DNA of 45,543 nucleotides, taken from Pseudomonadota bacterium. Its GTDB lineage: Bacteria > Cyanobacteriota > Vampirovibrionia > Obscuribacterales > Obscuribacteraceae. This document shows positions 17,085 to 25,162 of this stretch, in pieces. The first letter of the stretch is position 1. Each line of letters begins with the position of its first letter. The translations under genes and the position numbers were made by a program. The stretch spans positions 1 to 45,543 of the forward strand of contig JAJPJO010000442.1 of assembly GCA_021324135.1 (NCBI GenBank), in the 5' to 3' direction. Below the pieces are notes generated by a model that was given only the letters and a program-made list of their open reading frames with translations, did no database searches and had not been told where the DNA came from.

Positions 17085-17306
17085 ATGAAAAAACGGATTC
17101 TCGCTTCAGCATTGCTGGCAACGGTATTAGGACTGGGAATTTTCGCAACTTCCAGTTTCGCGAGCGGACCAATTATCATTGGACCAGCTCCTGCGCCAGC
17201 AGTACCGGTTGCTCCCACAGTTCACAGCACACCATTGAAGCTTAAGCTGGTAACCGCTTACAGAGAAGTAAGAGCGTTCTGGCTGTCACGCGCAATCGTT
17301 CGCTGA
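17085..17306 (+). CDS. Small secreted peptide, 73 residues
   Basis: MKKRILASALLATVLGLGIF starts a clear Sec signal with probable cleavage after SFA (about 26). The mature part of about 47 residues has a Pro/Ala/Val-rich stretch (GPAPAPAVPVAPT) and a basic amphipathic tail (LKLVTAYREVRAFWLSRAIVR). GGAGGTG precedes the ATG. The gene has its own putative promoter and a strong terminator, so it is a dedicated unit. A cationic secreted peptide or an envelope structural peptide are both possible; no family recognised. Confidence 0.72.
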   Translation: MKKRILASALLATVLGLGIFATSSFASGPIIIGPAPAPAVPVAPTVHSTPLKLKLVTAYREVRAFWLSRAIVR

Positions 17307-17353
17307 TTGAGCTTGGTTAGCTAAATAAACACCTTCGGACTTGAGAATTTACA

Positions 17354-17381
17354 GGTCACCCCCAGGGGTGGCCTTTTTTTT
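17354..17381 (+). terminator. Rho-independent terminator
   Basis: The stem GGTCACCCC / GGGGTGGCC (one G-T pair) is followed by a run of eight T residues. It sits 47 bp downstream of the small peptide gene. Confidence 0.9.
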
Positions 17382-17398
17382 ACCCGGCTACCTAACAA

Positions 17399-17420
17399 GA
17401 ACTTTTCACAAAAGTCTGAC
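17399..17420 (+). repeat. Intergenic motif copy A: GAACTTT-(4)-AAA-(2)-TCTGAC
   Basis: One of six copies in the window with identical internal spacing. It is preceded by CCTAACAA and followed by ATT. It lies between the terminator at 17354-17381 and the convergent FtsB-like gene, so it is in a 3'-flanking region. Confidence 0.75.
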
Positions 17421-17525
17421 ATTTCTCAGACCTACTACGCTTCCTCGTCGCTTCTGACCTTCCTCGCCCCTCGTCATCTTCGATCAGAAGCTTATGGATG
17501 GCTCAGCCGTGTTCGCTGTTGCGGA

Positions 17526-17879
17526 TCACTTGGCGATGCGCACGATGACTTCGTCGGTTCCGGCCAGATTGAGGCGTTCGCGGGCGAGCCGCTCGATGCC
17601 TGAGGAAGAGCGGTAGCTGGACAAGCCGTCCTTGAGTTCGCGATTGACTTCCTCAGCTTGATTTTGTCCGGCTTTGAGGGCCAGCATCTGCTTGTGCAGG
17701 AACATCTGACGATCGATGCTGCCGCCGATTGCTCTGCCGATTTGAAGTATTGCGAGAAGCAAACCCAACATGATAGCGAGCTGTTTTGCAAAAGCAAAAG
17801 CTTTCGTGGCGGTAGGGCTGTCACCGCCTGTGGTGGCGGGTTGATCGGTTTTGGGATTTGGTGCGGTGTGTAATTTCAA
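17526..17879 (-). CDS. FtsB/DivIC-family septum formation initiator-like protein
   Basis: This 117-residue bitopic protein has a cytosolic tail of about 30 residues, one membrane helix (about 32-48, QLAIMLGLLLAILQIGR), and a short coiled coil (about 58-88). It closes with the family hallmark GIERLARERLNLAGTDEVIVRI. FtsB/DivIC proteins bridge FtsQ/DivIB and FtsL in the divisome. CGGAG lies nine bases before the ATG. It follows the phosphohexomutase gene (49 bp) on the same strand. The neighbourhood has no other division gene, so the assignment rests on the fold pattern alone. Confidence 0.82.
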   Translation of the reverse strand: MKLHTAPNPKTDQPATTGGDSPTATKAFAFAKQLAIMLGLLLAILQIGRAIGGSIDRQMFLHKQMLALKAGQNQAEEVNRELKDGLSSYRSSSGIERLARERLNLAGTDEVIVRIAK

Positions 17880-17928
17880 TTTCTAGATCTCCGATCGGTT
17901 TCATCAGAATGGAAACAAGCGCACTGAT

Positions 17929-19485
17929 TTAGGAAACGGGCGCCTCTACTTTGTTTCCGCTTTTGGGACTTGCCTCCTGCGGGTGACCTCCCTCTAATTC
18001 GCTGATCACCGCTTTGACTTGCTTGTTGAAGTCAGCCGCCACGGCGTCGACACGCTCTTGCGAGTTGCCTTCGAAATACAGCCTGATAAGCGGCTCGGTG
18101 CCGCTCGGTCTGATGAGCACCCAATTGTAGTCGTCGAGATAAAGTTTCAAGCCGTCCTTGCGACCGACGCGGCTCACCTTCTCTCCGGCCAAGGTCAGAT
18201 GCGGGTTTTCATTCAATCTGTCCATGAGACCCTTGGCGGTGGCTTTCGTCAAGCGCAGATCGGCGCGCACGAAAGAGAACTTCATTTCCATCTCTTGCTG
18301 CAGTTCGAGCCAGATTTGGGAGAGTGGTTTCTCTTCATAAGCAATCATCTCGACCAATAGCAGATTAGCGAGAATGCCGTCTTTCTCCGGAATATGTCCT
18401 TTGACCGACATACCACCTGATTCTTCACCACCAATGAGGATATCGCCCCGGCGCATCTCTTCACCGATGAACTTGAAGCCAACAGGCGTTTCGATGATCG
18501 GCAAGCCGTATTTCTCGGCCATGCGATCGAGGAGGTGCGTTGTCGCTACTGTTTTTACGATTGCTCCTTTCTCCTTGCGATTTCTCACCATATGCCTTGT
18601 AAGCATGCAAAGGAGCTGGTTGGGAGAAAGATAGTTGCCGTGCTCGTCGACTACGGCGAAACGGTCGGCATCACCATCGGTGGCAAGACCGACGTCGAGT
18701 TTTTCATTGATCACCAAGCCAATCAAATCGCGCAGAAACTGCTTCTTTGGCTCCGGCATGCCGCCGCCGAAGAGGGGATCGCGCCAGTCATGCAGGACGC
18801 GCACCGAGACTCCCCATTGTTTGAGGATGTGATCGAGATAACCGCGGCTCGTGCTGTAAAGGGCATCGTAGCCGACTTTCACACCCGAGGATCCGATGCG
18901 TTTCATATTGATGAACTCGCCGACTGCCGCCAGATATGGTGGCTGCGGATCGAAGTTCTTAACTTCATCAGTCGAGTGCGGAATGTGATCCGGAGTGTGT
19001 TTCAGATAAGAGAGCATGCGCTCGGTGATGTCGTCGGTGGCAGGACCGGCGTACTCGGGAATGTATTTTATGCCGCAATACTCCGGTGGATTGTGGCTGG
19101 CCGTGATTTGCAGTGCGCCGGCGGTCGGTTCGTGTTGTGTCGCCCAGGCGATACATGGCGTGGGAACATCGCGGCTGGAAACCTTCACTGGTACATCCAT
19201 TGCCATGAGGACACGGGCAGCGCGCTCGGCAAATTTATCGGCGAGAAATCGCGTATCGTAGCCAATCAGCATTGGCACTGGACGCGCTGCTTGCTTGTGG
19301 TAATGCTCTTTTACGTAGAGACCGACGGCGTAGGCGACGCGCTCGACGTTCGCGAAGGTGAACTGATCGGCGATGATGGCCCGCCAGCCATCCGTGCCGA
19401 ACTCAATCGGATCTGAGGCGGGGCTTTTGCTCTCGCTGCCATCTTTGCCCGAGCGATTGATGCCGCCGTTTACAGCCTCTGTCAT
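17929..19485 (-). CDS. Phosphohexomutase (phosphoglucomutase/phosphomannomutase family)
   Basis: This 518-residue enzyme interconverts hexose 1- and 6-phosphates. The active-site phosphoserine loop TASHNPP is at 128-134 (Ser130). The Mg-binding loop DGDADR is at 270-275, the sugar-recognition loop GGEESGG at 352-358, and the phosphate-binding loop RPSGTEP near the C-terminus. GEESG is the pattern typical of enzymes acting on glucose or mannose phosphate, though it does not separate them. The length fits bacterial PgcA/ManB-type proteins of about 470-580 residues. It would supply nucleotide sugars for the envelope glycans implied by glycosyltransferases elsewhere in the window. Confidence 0.93.
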   Translation of the reverse strand: MTEAVNGGINRSGKDGSESKSPASDPIEFGTDGWRAIIADQFTFANVERVAYAVGLYVKEHYHKQAARPVPMLIGYDTRFLADKFAERAARVLMAMDVPVKVSSRDVPTPCIAWATQHEPTAGALQITASHNPPEYCGIKYIPEYAGPATDDITERMLSYLKHTPDHIPHSTDEVKNFDPQPPYLAAVGEFINMKRIGSSGVKVGYDALYSTSRGYLDHILKQWGVSVRVLHDWRDPLFGGGMPEPKKQFLRDLIGLVINEKLDVGLATDGDADRFAVVDEHGNYLSPNQLLCMLTRHMVRNRKEKGAIVKTVATTHLLDRMAEKYGLPIIETPVGFKFIGEEMRRGDILIGGEESGGMSVKGHIPEKDGILANLLLVEMIAYEEKPLSQIWLELQQEMEMKFSFVRADLRLTKATAKGLMDRLNENPHLTLAGEKVSRVGRKDGLKLYLDDYNWVLIRPSGTEPLIRLYFEGNSQERVDAVAADFNKQVKAVISELEGGHPQEASPKSGNKVEAPVS

Positions 19486-19564
19486 ATCGAAATACCCATT
19501 CCCCCGGCATTGCTGCCAACCCCTAATTCAAACACTTATCTTAGCAACAAGTGCAGGAAAGTCA

Positions 19565-21184
19565 TTATAAAGCTGCCAGATACTGAGATATATACTGGTG
19601 TACCGATTCCCAGGCTGTGCCTGCCTGCCTGCCTACAGGGCATTTATTGCCGCGCCATTCTTTCTCGACTTTGCGCGAACCTGGCGGCCAGATACATGAT
19701 GGTTTGAGGCTGAGCAGGTCATCATCGTGCTCAAATTGGATCACGGAGCCGTCACGGCCGTAAAAGCGAAGGGTGCTTCCTTTGCCGCCATGAAGCCAGT
19801 CGCCGAAACGCCTGTAGCCCTTGCGTGTATTTTCTTTCAGCTTTTGAAAACGAGTGACCATGCGAAAACCATCGCAAGTTAAAACAGCGGTAAGGCAGCG
19901 CCAGCCGCCATCAGAATCCTCCAGGATGCGCCTCTCGACGTGAATTCCCCGCACGACATCCAGTGTCCAGAATTGCCCGTCGAATTTGCGAATGCTCAGG
20001 CAGCCGTTGGCATCGACGGACATTGAATCGCCCTGCGCCCGCACCCTGCCATTGCAATCGCGCACCACGACGCCGTGCTTGTCGCGCTCGCCGTGTGAAT
20101 CAATCTTTCCTGATGCATCGGTGCGGACAAATTGCTGCAGGTGCCCTTTCTGGTCGTAGGCAAAGCTGATCTTCACGCCATCCTGCGATTGCACGTGCCT
20201 GACTCTGCCGATTGCATCCTTTTGAATGATGGAGCCGTTTTGAAAAAGTTCGCGCCGGCTGCCGTCCTTGAGCCGGATTCTCTCAGGCCACTGTTTCTTT
20301 CCATTTTGGCTTTGCAAAGAAACGATGTCCTTCAAGGCCTGTGCAGAGGTGGCTTTGATGCATTTCTCATGGGTTGGATCGAGGCACTTTTCGTTCGCCT
20401 TTGAAAGCGTCGCGTCATCCTCGCCGCTGTCTCTAATGGTTTCGCTGAACTTGGCCAGTACTTTTCGAGCTTGCATGTGTTTGTCCAGCAAGCGCATCTC
20501 GTCGGATTCCGGCTCGTCATCTGGAGGATTTGCGTTTTCCTGACTGAACCATTCATTGAGAAGCTCGGACAAATGTGCGATAAAGCGCGCCTCATGAGGC
20601 GCATCATGGACGGTCAGCTCTTCCAGTTCGACCGATGCTTCCTGAGCGATTGCAAAATCGGGCGTTCTGTCTGAGTCTTCGCCCGCCTCACATGGCGCGG
20701 GCTGCAGTTTTGATTGAGGAACGGTTGCCTGATTTTCCGGCTGACTTTCAAGATCAGCACCAGCTGCGCCTTGAGGTTGTGTTTGCGGCGATCGATCGTC
20801 GGATTGCGTCGGAGGCTGCAGTGCGGCTGCGGATTCGATCGCTGACGCCGGAGGCTGTAGTGCGGCTGCGGATTCGATCGCTGGCGCCGGCGGAGTGAGC
20901 GCTTGCCGATTCCAGGCGATTGCCCCATTGGGCAGATTTCGCGGCTGATCGAATGGCAGGGAAGCGCTGACGGACTGGTTTGCATGCGGCCGGGTAATCA
21001 ATGATTTCACCTGGGCGAAATCAGGCACCGGCTTGAAATCGAGAATGCTTCTTTCCGCTTGCGCGACGCTGCGAGAAAGGAAGTTGAGAAGCCGCTTATA
21101 TTCCGATCCGGACGGCGAAAAATCAAAGGAGTGGCTGTACACACGAAGTTTATGGCGCGGACATATTCCGGGCTGCAACAGCAT
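19565..21184 (-). CDS. RHS/YD-like repeat protein with disordered N-terminal half
   Basis: This 539-residue protein starts at an ATG with GGTGGAG upstream. Residues about 60-180 are disordered and include a 13-residue tandem repeat (PPAxAIESAAALQ, two and a half copies). The second half carries strand-rich repeats such as LKDGSRRELFQNGSIIQKDAIGRV, ISFAYDQKGHLQQFVRTDASGKI and VDANGCLSIRKFDGQFW, similar in pattern to YD/RHS repeats. No signal peptide, toxin C-terminus or protease motif is visible. This pattern usually makes beta-shells in exported proteins, so the absence of a signal is notable. Function unknown. Confidence 0.65.
   Translation of the reverse strand: MLLQPGICPRHKLRVYSHSFDFSPSGSEYKRLLNFLSRSVAQAERSILDFKPVPDFAQVKSLITRPHANQSVSASLPFDQPRNLPNGAIAWNRQALTPPAPAIESAAALQPPASAIESAAALQPPTQSDDRSPQTQPQGAAGADLESQPENQATVPQSKLQPAPCEAGEDSDRTPDFAIAQEASVELEELTVHDAPHEARFIAHLSELLNEWFSQENANPPDDEPESDEMRLLDKHMQARKVLAKFSETIRDSGEDDATLSKANEKCLDPTHEKCIKATSAQALKDIVSLQSQNGKKQWPERIRLKDGSRRELFQNGSIIQKDAIGRVRHVQSQDGVKISFAYDQKGHLQQFVRTDASGKIDSHGERDKHGVVVRDCNGRVRAQGDSMSVDANGCLSIRKFDGQFWTLDVVRGIHVERRILEDSDGGWRCLTAVLTCDGFRMVTRFQKLKENTRKGYRRFGDWLHGGKGSTLRFYGRDGSVIQFEHDDDLLSLKPSCIWPPGSRKVEKEWRGNKCPVGRQAGTAWESVHQYISQYLAAL
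20811..20888. repeat. 39-bp in-frame tandem repeat, 2 copies
   Basis: Two near-identical units start at 20811 and 20850 and encode the PPAxAIESAAALQ repeats. They differ at about three positions. Confidence 0.88.
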
Positions 21185-21298
21185 ATATGCTCAACTCCAC
21201 CTGCCATGTCCGCTCCGAGACAGCCTTCGCTCGGCAGCATCCACAATATATTAACCATTCAATTACAGAATGTGAAGAGATAAAAATTTAGTCTTGAC

Positions 21299-22120
21299 CT
21301 AATAGCGCGGGGGTGGTGTCTCGCTCGAGAGCCAGCCTCGCACCTGCAAAGACTCAGCCATTCTGATGCCTGTGGTGCGTTCGTCGAACATCGCCACGGC
21401 GAATTGACCCATCGTGATCTTGCCTGAGCTGAGCAAATATTCAGCCAACTGCAATGATTTCATTTCTAGATCGCTGACATAACCGGCTTGCAAAACGAGA
21501 TCGACAAGCGGAATGTCGGGGTAGAGACTCATCTGATTTTTCAGGGCTTGCACTTCGGCCGGACCTATGAATTGCGCCTGCTTGAGCAGGTCGATCAGCA
21601 TCGGCAGCGTTTCTTGCAGCGGTTGGGTGGTAACCATCTGCACGCCCACTGTTGGCGGCTCCACCGGTATCTCCGTGGGGGCCTCGATCATTTCGAGCGT
21701 GCCGTCGTCGGGAATGACTGTGTTCTGCACCAACCAGCCGCGCGCCACGATCAAATCGTGACTGAGACGCAGTCTTGGTTTCCTGAGAATGAAGCCGGCA
21801 TTGAGCAGTTTGAAATACTGCTCTTTGTGATCCTTGGGATTGGCAGTGGCGCGCAGGAATCGTTTAATCGCCTTGAAATAAGCGGCCAGGACCATGCTTG
21901 GATTGACATCGCATACGATATCGAGAAGCTCATAGTAATTGGTGGATTGCTCGACTTGCTCTGTCTTGGGCGGCGGCAGCAAATCAGGGAACAGCTGGTA
22001 GAGCTCCTGGCAGGCTTTGACCATGCCGATGGCATCCGTGTCAGCCCAGCTCTGGCGCAAGGCTGCGCAGAGTATCTGGCTTTCCAGCTCGATCCGGTTG
22101 GCGCCACCAGGGTTAGCCAT
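21299..22120 (-). CDS. J-domain-like protein with a GspE-N-like C-terminus
   Basis: This is a 273-residue cytosolic protein. Residues about 60-130 (NYYELLDIVCDVNPSMVLAA...RPRLRLSHDLIV region) follow the layout of a J domain (YYELL start, helix pair, R-x-x-HD end), but the HPD triad is not evident, so it would be a degenerate J-like fold. Residues about 170-270 (LKQAQFIGPAEVQALKNQM...LVDLVLQAGYVSDLEMKSL) match the GspE-N/MshEN-like half-repeat also seen in the protein at 13935-15527. GGAGGT lies 15 bases before the ATG. It may act with that protein; this is inference from shared repeats only. Confidence 0.65.
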   Translation of the reverse strand: MANPGGANRIELESQILCAALRQSWADTDAIGMVKACQELYQLFPDLLPPPKTEQVEQSTNYYELLDIVCDVNPSMVLAAYFKAIKRFLRATANPKDHKEQYFKLLNAGFILRKPRLRLSHDLIVARGWLVQNTVIPDDGTLEMIEAPTEIPVEPPTVGVQMVTTQPLQETLPMLIDLLKQAQFIGPAEVQALKNQMSLYPDIPLVDLVLQAGYVSDLEMKSLQLAEYLLSSGKITMGQFAVAMFDERTTGIRMAESLQVRGWLSSETPPPRY

Positions 22121-22216
22121 TGCTTCGCTCTACAAGACCTCCCAAACTCAGACCCATTATTCTCGATTTTGTCTCATGCCGAAAAATTGAATCACTTCCG
22201 AATACGCAAACAGCTG

Positions 22217-22669
22217 CTAATGATTTTCCACTTCAAATGTAAGTTCAGTATGGCCGACGCGAATCTTATCTCCCGCCGATAAAACCTGGCGTTTTACCAC
22301 TGGGTGCCCATTGAGCAATGAGCCGTTGGTCGAGCCCAGGTCTTCAATCCAAAAATCACCCTCTTCATATGTAATCCAGGCGTGATGCCTTGAGGTGAAT
22401 GTGTCATCGGGTATGACAACTTGATTCGATGGGTCTCGGCCAATCTTCACTTTCGTGCTGCGCAAAGGAATCTTCTGCCCTGTCTTTTGCACAACCACGC
22501 TGACTGCCTTCGGCATGGTCGTGTCGCGATCGCCCTCAGCCTTCAGATAGTCACTTTGCAGACTTTTCAAGTCGAGATCAGTGACGGTGGCGCAGTAAAC
22601 GCAGCGCTCACCTTCCGGCGTTGGACGCCCGCAGCTTGGACACGGCTCGGTTTTTGTTTCCTTAGTCAT
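22217..22669 (-). CDS. Zinc-ribbon plus FHA domain protein
   Basis: This 150-residue protein begins with a short zinc ribbon (CPSCGRPTPEGERCVYC, Cys 9, 12, 22 and 25) and ends with a full FHA domain (about 60-150). The FHA signature is intact: KIGRDPSNQVVIPD (Gly-Arg), TSRHHAWI (Ser-x-x-His) and DLGSTNGSLLNG. It should bind phosphothreonine peptides, so it is a likely reader in a Ser/Thr kinase pathway. No kinase gene is in the window. It lies on the same strand as its flanking genes, 97 bp from the J-like protein gene. Confidence 0.92.
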   Translation of the reverse strand: MTKETKTEPCPSCGRPTPEGERCVYCATVTDLDLKSLQSDYLKAEGDRDTTMPKAVSVVVQKTGQKIPLRSTKVKIGRDPSNQVVIPDDTFTSRHHAWITYEEGDFWIEDLGSTNGSLLNGHPVVKRQVLSAGDKIRVGHTELTFEVENH

Positions 22670-22803
22670 TCCCCAATCCTACACCGGCACGACCTGCCCC
22701 GACTGCCTGCTCAAATTGTTGTGAGGCAAAACTTTGCAAAACAATTATACGGGACCAGAGAGCCGACAAGGCCTTGGCTTCCCCCTGATATGACGATGCG
22801 TTG

Positions 22804-23094
22804 CTACGAGTCGCCGGCAGTTTCGCTGTTGCTTTCTGTCAACTCCAGCCCGATCAAGCGGAGCACCTCGAGATTATCACCATACATGCGGCGGATAGTG
22901 GCTATGTCGTCAGCAGTAGCGGTTTTCAAAAAATCCTTCAGGGCTTTCAGGCGTTCGTCGCTCATTCGGCGCCCGACGAATTTGATTTCGCGATCTTGCT
23001 CACCTTCAGCAGGGCGCTTGCGTCGATCGTCAGAGTTTGGAATCGGTGGACCAGCATTAGGTGGTGGTGGTGGTGTGCCGGGCGGTACGCTCAC
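22804..23094 (-). CDS. Small proline-rich N-terminus hypothetical protein
   Basis: This 96-residue protein starts at GTG with AGGAG nine bases upstream. The first 20 residues are Pro-rich (PPGTPPPPPNAGPPIP), followed by a basic stretch. A helical domain (about 45-85, DERLKALKDFLKTATADDIATIRRMYGDN) resembles a small two-helix protein-binding module. No signal peptide. Function unknown. It sits between the FHA gene and the zinc-ribbon gene on the same strand. Confidence 0.6.
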   Translation of the reverse strand: MSVPPGTPPPPPNAGPPIPNSDDRRKRPAEGEQDREIKFVGRRMSDERLKALKDFLKTATADDIATIRRMYGDNLEVLRLIGLELTESNSETAGDS

Positions 23095-23216
23095 AAAGAA
23101 GACTCCTGGTTCATCCAGTCCAATTTTACTCGGATAAACCAGAAATATGCGTCCCTCAATTAAGCTCTGAGTCAGCTTTGAAGGGTCTCTATATGTGAGA
23201 TGTTTGAAGCGTCGAA

Positions 23217-23558
23217 CTAAGCTGTAGCAACTCCCATGCTGCTCTCAGCTTTCTCTGATTCTTCGACTTTATCTTCTTCCAATTTCTTCGTTCGGAAGCA
23301 GTAGCTGCAGTAGACGGGCCTGTAACCCTTGGGCTGGAATGGAACTCTGGTGGGCGACCCACATTCGGCGCAACTGACTTCAGCAGTTTTTGTGGGATCA
23401 TCGCCGTTTCTCATCACCCGCATCAATATCCGGCAATTTGGACAGCGCTTTGGTTCGTTTATCAGTCCTTTTTCGCTAAAGAACTCTTGTTCACCGGCAG
23501 AAAATACAAAAGTCTTAGAGCAATCGCGACACGTTAACTGTTTATCCTCGAACACCAT
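23217..23558 (-). CDS. Zinc-ribbon protein (CxxC-x17-CxxC type)
   Basis: This 113-residue protein has two zinc ribbons. The first is FEDKQLTCRDCSKTFVFSAGEQEFF...KRCPNCR, the pattern of the 'probable zinc-ribbon' (zf-trcl-like) family. The second is SCAECGSPTRVPF...PVYCSYCF, the CxxC-x17-CxxC family. Such small proteins are widespread and their role is not established; nucleic-acid binding is suspected. The 296 bp upstream (23559-23854) hold no gene; a hairpin of about 11 bp (ACTGCTCTTTT / AAAAAGGGCAGT) near 23631-23661 may be a weak terminator for tsaD. Confidence 0.85.
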   Translation of the reverse strand: MVFEDKQLTCRDCSKTFVFSAGEQEFFSEKGLINEPKRCPNCRILMRVMRNGDDPTKTAEVSCAECGSPTRVPFQPKGYRPVYCSYCFRTKKLEEDKVEESEKAESSMGVATA

Positions 23559-23854
23559 GTTGGCAACCTTCGATAATAGGGGTTCTCCTTAGCGATTATG
23601 TACTCCTGGCGGCGAATACTTTTTCGCTTAACTGCTCTTTTCTACAGAAAAAAGGGCAGTCTAGCCCATGCTAACACGACTTTTTGATAGCTAGTCCACT
23701 AAAATGCCCGAGTATAGGGGAATTGCTATAGAAATATGGCAATCTCCATACACTTTTGTGTACGAATTATGGCATTGGCTGCGCTATCTTACCGGCTTGA
23801 AACTATTATGTCACGGCGGTGATTTCCCGGAAAACGGCTGAGCGACTACAATCC

Positions 23855-24868
23855 CTACGGCTGGCGGGAATAAGCGGTGCAGCTCAGGGTTTGCTCTATA
23901 CCGGCGAAATAAGCGGCCGCGGCCACCATCGCGGCATTGTCGGTGCAATACTTGAGATCCGGCATATAAACTGAAAAGCGGGCGCCGATTTGGGTTTCTT
24001 CATGCTCGCCCCGGCTACTTTCCACAGCCCGCACTGCCTCGAAGCGCTTACGCAAGTCTTTATTAGCGGCCACTCCGCCGGCCAGAACAATCTTTGCGAT
24101 GTTCAATTCAGTGGCAGCCCTGATGGTTTTTTTGAAGAGAACGCGATTGACCGCATCTTGAAACGAGGCGGCCAGATCGGCCACAGGCAGTGGCTCATCG
24201 AGTTTTTCCACGGTGCGAAGCACGGCTGTTTTTAAGCCGCTGAAACTGAAATCAAAATTCTTGACCGCTCCCTCGGGAAACTTGAACGCGGCGGCATTGC
24301 CGTTTTGCGCCGCTCGGTCAATTTGCGGTCCGCCTGGATAGCCGAGCTCAAGCAATCTGGCTACCTTGTCGTAAGCTTCACCAGCCGCATCATCAAGCGT
24401 TTGTCCCAGCACTTCCCAGTTGTCGTAGTCGCGCACAAAGACGAGCTGGGTGTGGCCGCCGCTGACCAAAAGCGAGATGAACGGCGGTTCTAAATCGCTG
24501 TCGATGTAATTGGCGCAAATATGGGCGTAGAGATGATCGACGGCGAGCAATGGTTTGCGCAAGACCCAACTCAATGCTTTGGCGGCCGAAAGTCCGACCA
24601 GAAGCGTGCCAATCAGCCCCGGACCCTGCGTGCAAGCGACGGCATCAATTTCCTGCAGGGATAAACCGCTGCTCTCAACAGCCTCTTCAATGACCGTGTT
24701 GACCGATTCAAGATGATAGCGGGCGGCAATCTCAGGCACGACGCCGCCGTACTGCTTGTGGATTTCAGTTTGAGAATGAAGTTTGCTGGCCAGAACTTGC
24801 CTGCCGTCTTTGACGATGGCGCAGGCGGTTTCATCGCAGCTGGTCTCGAGCCCCAAAATTACGGTCAC
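23855..24868 (-). CDS. tsaD: tRNA N6-adenosine threonylcarbamoyltransferase
   Basis: This 337-residue protein transfers the threonylcarbamoyl group to A37 of ANN-decoding tRNAs, working with TsaB, TsaC and TsaE. I chose the GTG at 24868 (VTVILGLETSCDETACAIV) because GGAG lies seven bases upstream and families start with this strand. An upstream ATG at 24973 would add 35 non-conserved residues. The metal-binding DHLYAHI (His112, His116) and the ASKH/Kae1 nucleotide-binding segments (SCDETACA, SLLVSGGHTQLV, KIVLAGGVAANKDLR, YCTDNAAM) are all present. The essential housekeeping function supports the region being core chromosome. Confidence 0.96.
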   Translation of the reverse strand: MTVILGLETSCDETACAIVKDGRQVLASKLHSQTEIHKQYGGVVPEIAARYHLESVNTVIEEAVESSGLSLQEIDAVACTQGPGLIGTLLVGLSAAKALSWVLRKPLLAVDHLYAHICANYIDSDLEPPFISLLVSGGHTQLVFVRDYDNWEVLGQTLDDAAGEAYDKVARLLELGYPGGPQIDRAAQNGNAAAFKFPEGAVKNFDFSFSGLKTAVLRTVEKLDEPLPVADLAASFQDAVNRVLFKKTIRAATELNIAKIVLAGGVAANKDLRKRFEAVRAVESSRGEHEETQIGARFSVYMPDLKYCTDNAAMVAAAAYFAGIEQTLSCTAYSRQP

Positions 24869-25034
24869 GCAAAGCTCCGCGAAATTGCTAGAAGAGGCAT
24901 TATATCGGGTATGGATAAGGATGAAGGGACTTTTGGGCAGAGCCGCACCGCTTTGTGATGAACCGGCAATCACCGCTTGATATGCAATCCCGGAAACGCC
25001 CGCAGAATTAACCTCTGGAGCCAGTTTGCGCCTA

Positions 25035-25063
25035 TTGACAAGCCCTCTTTTTATGAGTACTAT
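25035..25063 (+). promoter_or_regulatory. Strong sigma70-type promoter for the secreted-protein cluster
   Basis: A consensus TTGACA (25035-25040), exactly 17 bp of spacer and TACTAT (25058-25063) point right. The first secreted Asn/Gly-rich gene starts about 100 bp downstream, so its mRNA would have a leader of roughly 90 nt. Confidence 0.7.
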
Positions 25064-25162
25064 TCATCTATCTAATTTTTGCGCCGATTTGTGCCATTTT
25101 CGCCTTGTTTACTACCCGACAATTTGTCTGAATCGTCCTTACCAATGTAGGTGCACGCCGCC

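Noticed and set aside
18535-19416. Plus-strand open frame of 293 codons
   Set aside because: Entirely antisense to the phosphohexomutase gene, which has all family motifs; the antisense translation shows no domain.
19565-21184. RHS toxin
   Set aside because: No signal, no long YD-repeat shell, no protease DPxGL-type junction and no variable toxin domain or immunity gene.
21488-22282. Plus-strand open frame of 264 codons
   Set aside because: Antisense to the J-like/GspE-N-like gene, which has a ribosome site and repeat pattern; the antisense product is unstructured and His/Gln-rich by chance.
23631-23661. Terminator hairpin between tsaD and the zinc-ribbon gene
   Set aside because: The stem is good, but no T run follows on either strand and it is nearly 200 bp beyond the tsaD stop, so it is only mentioned as a possibility.
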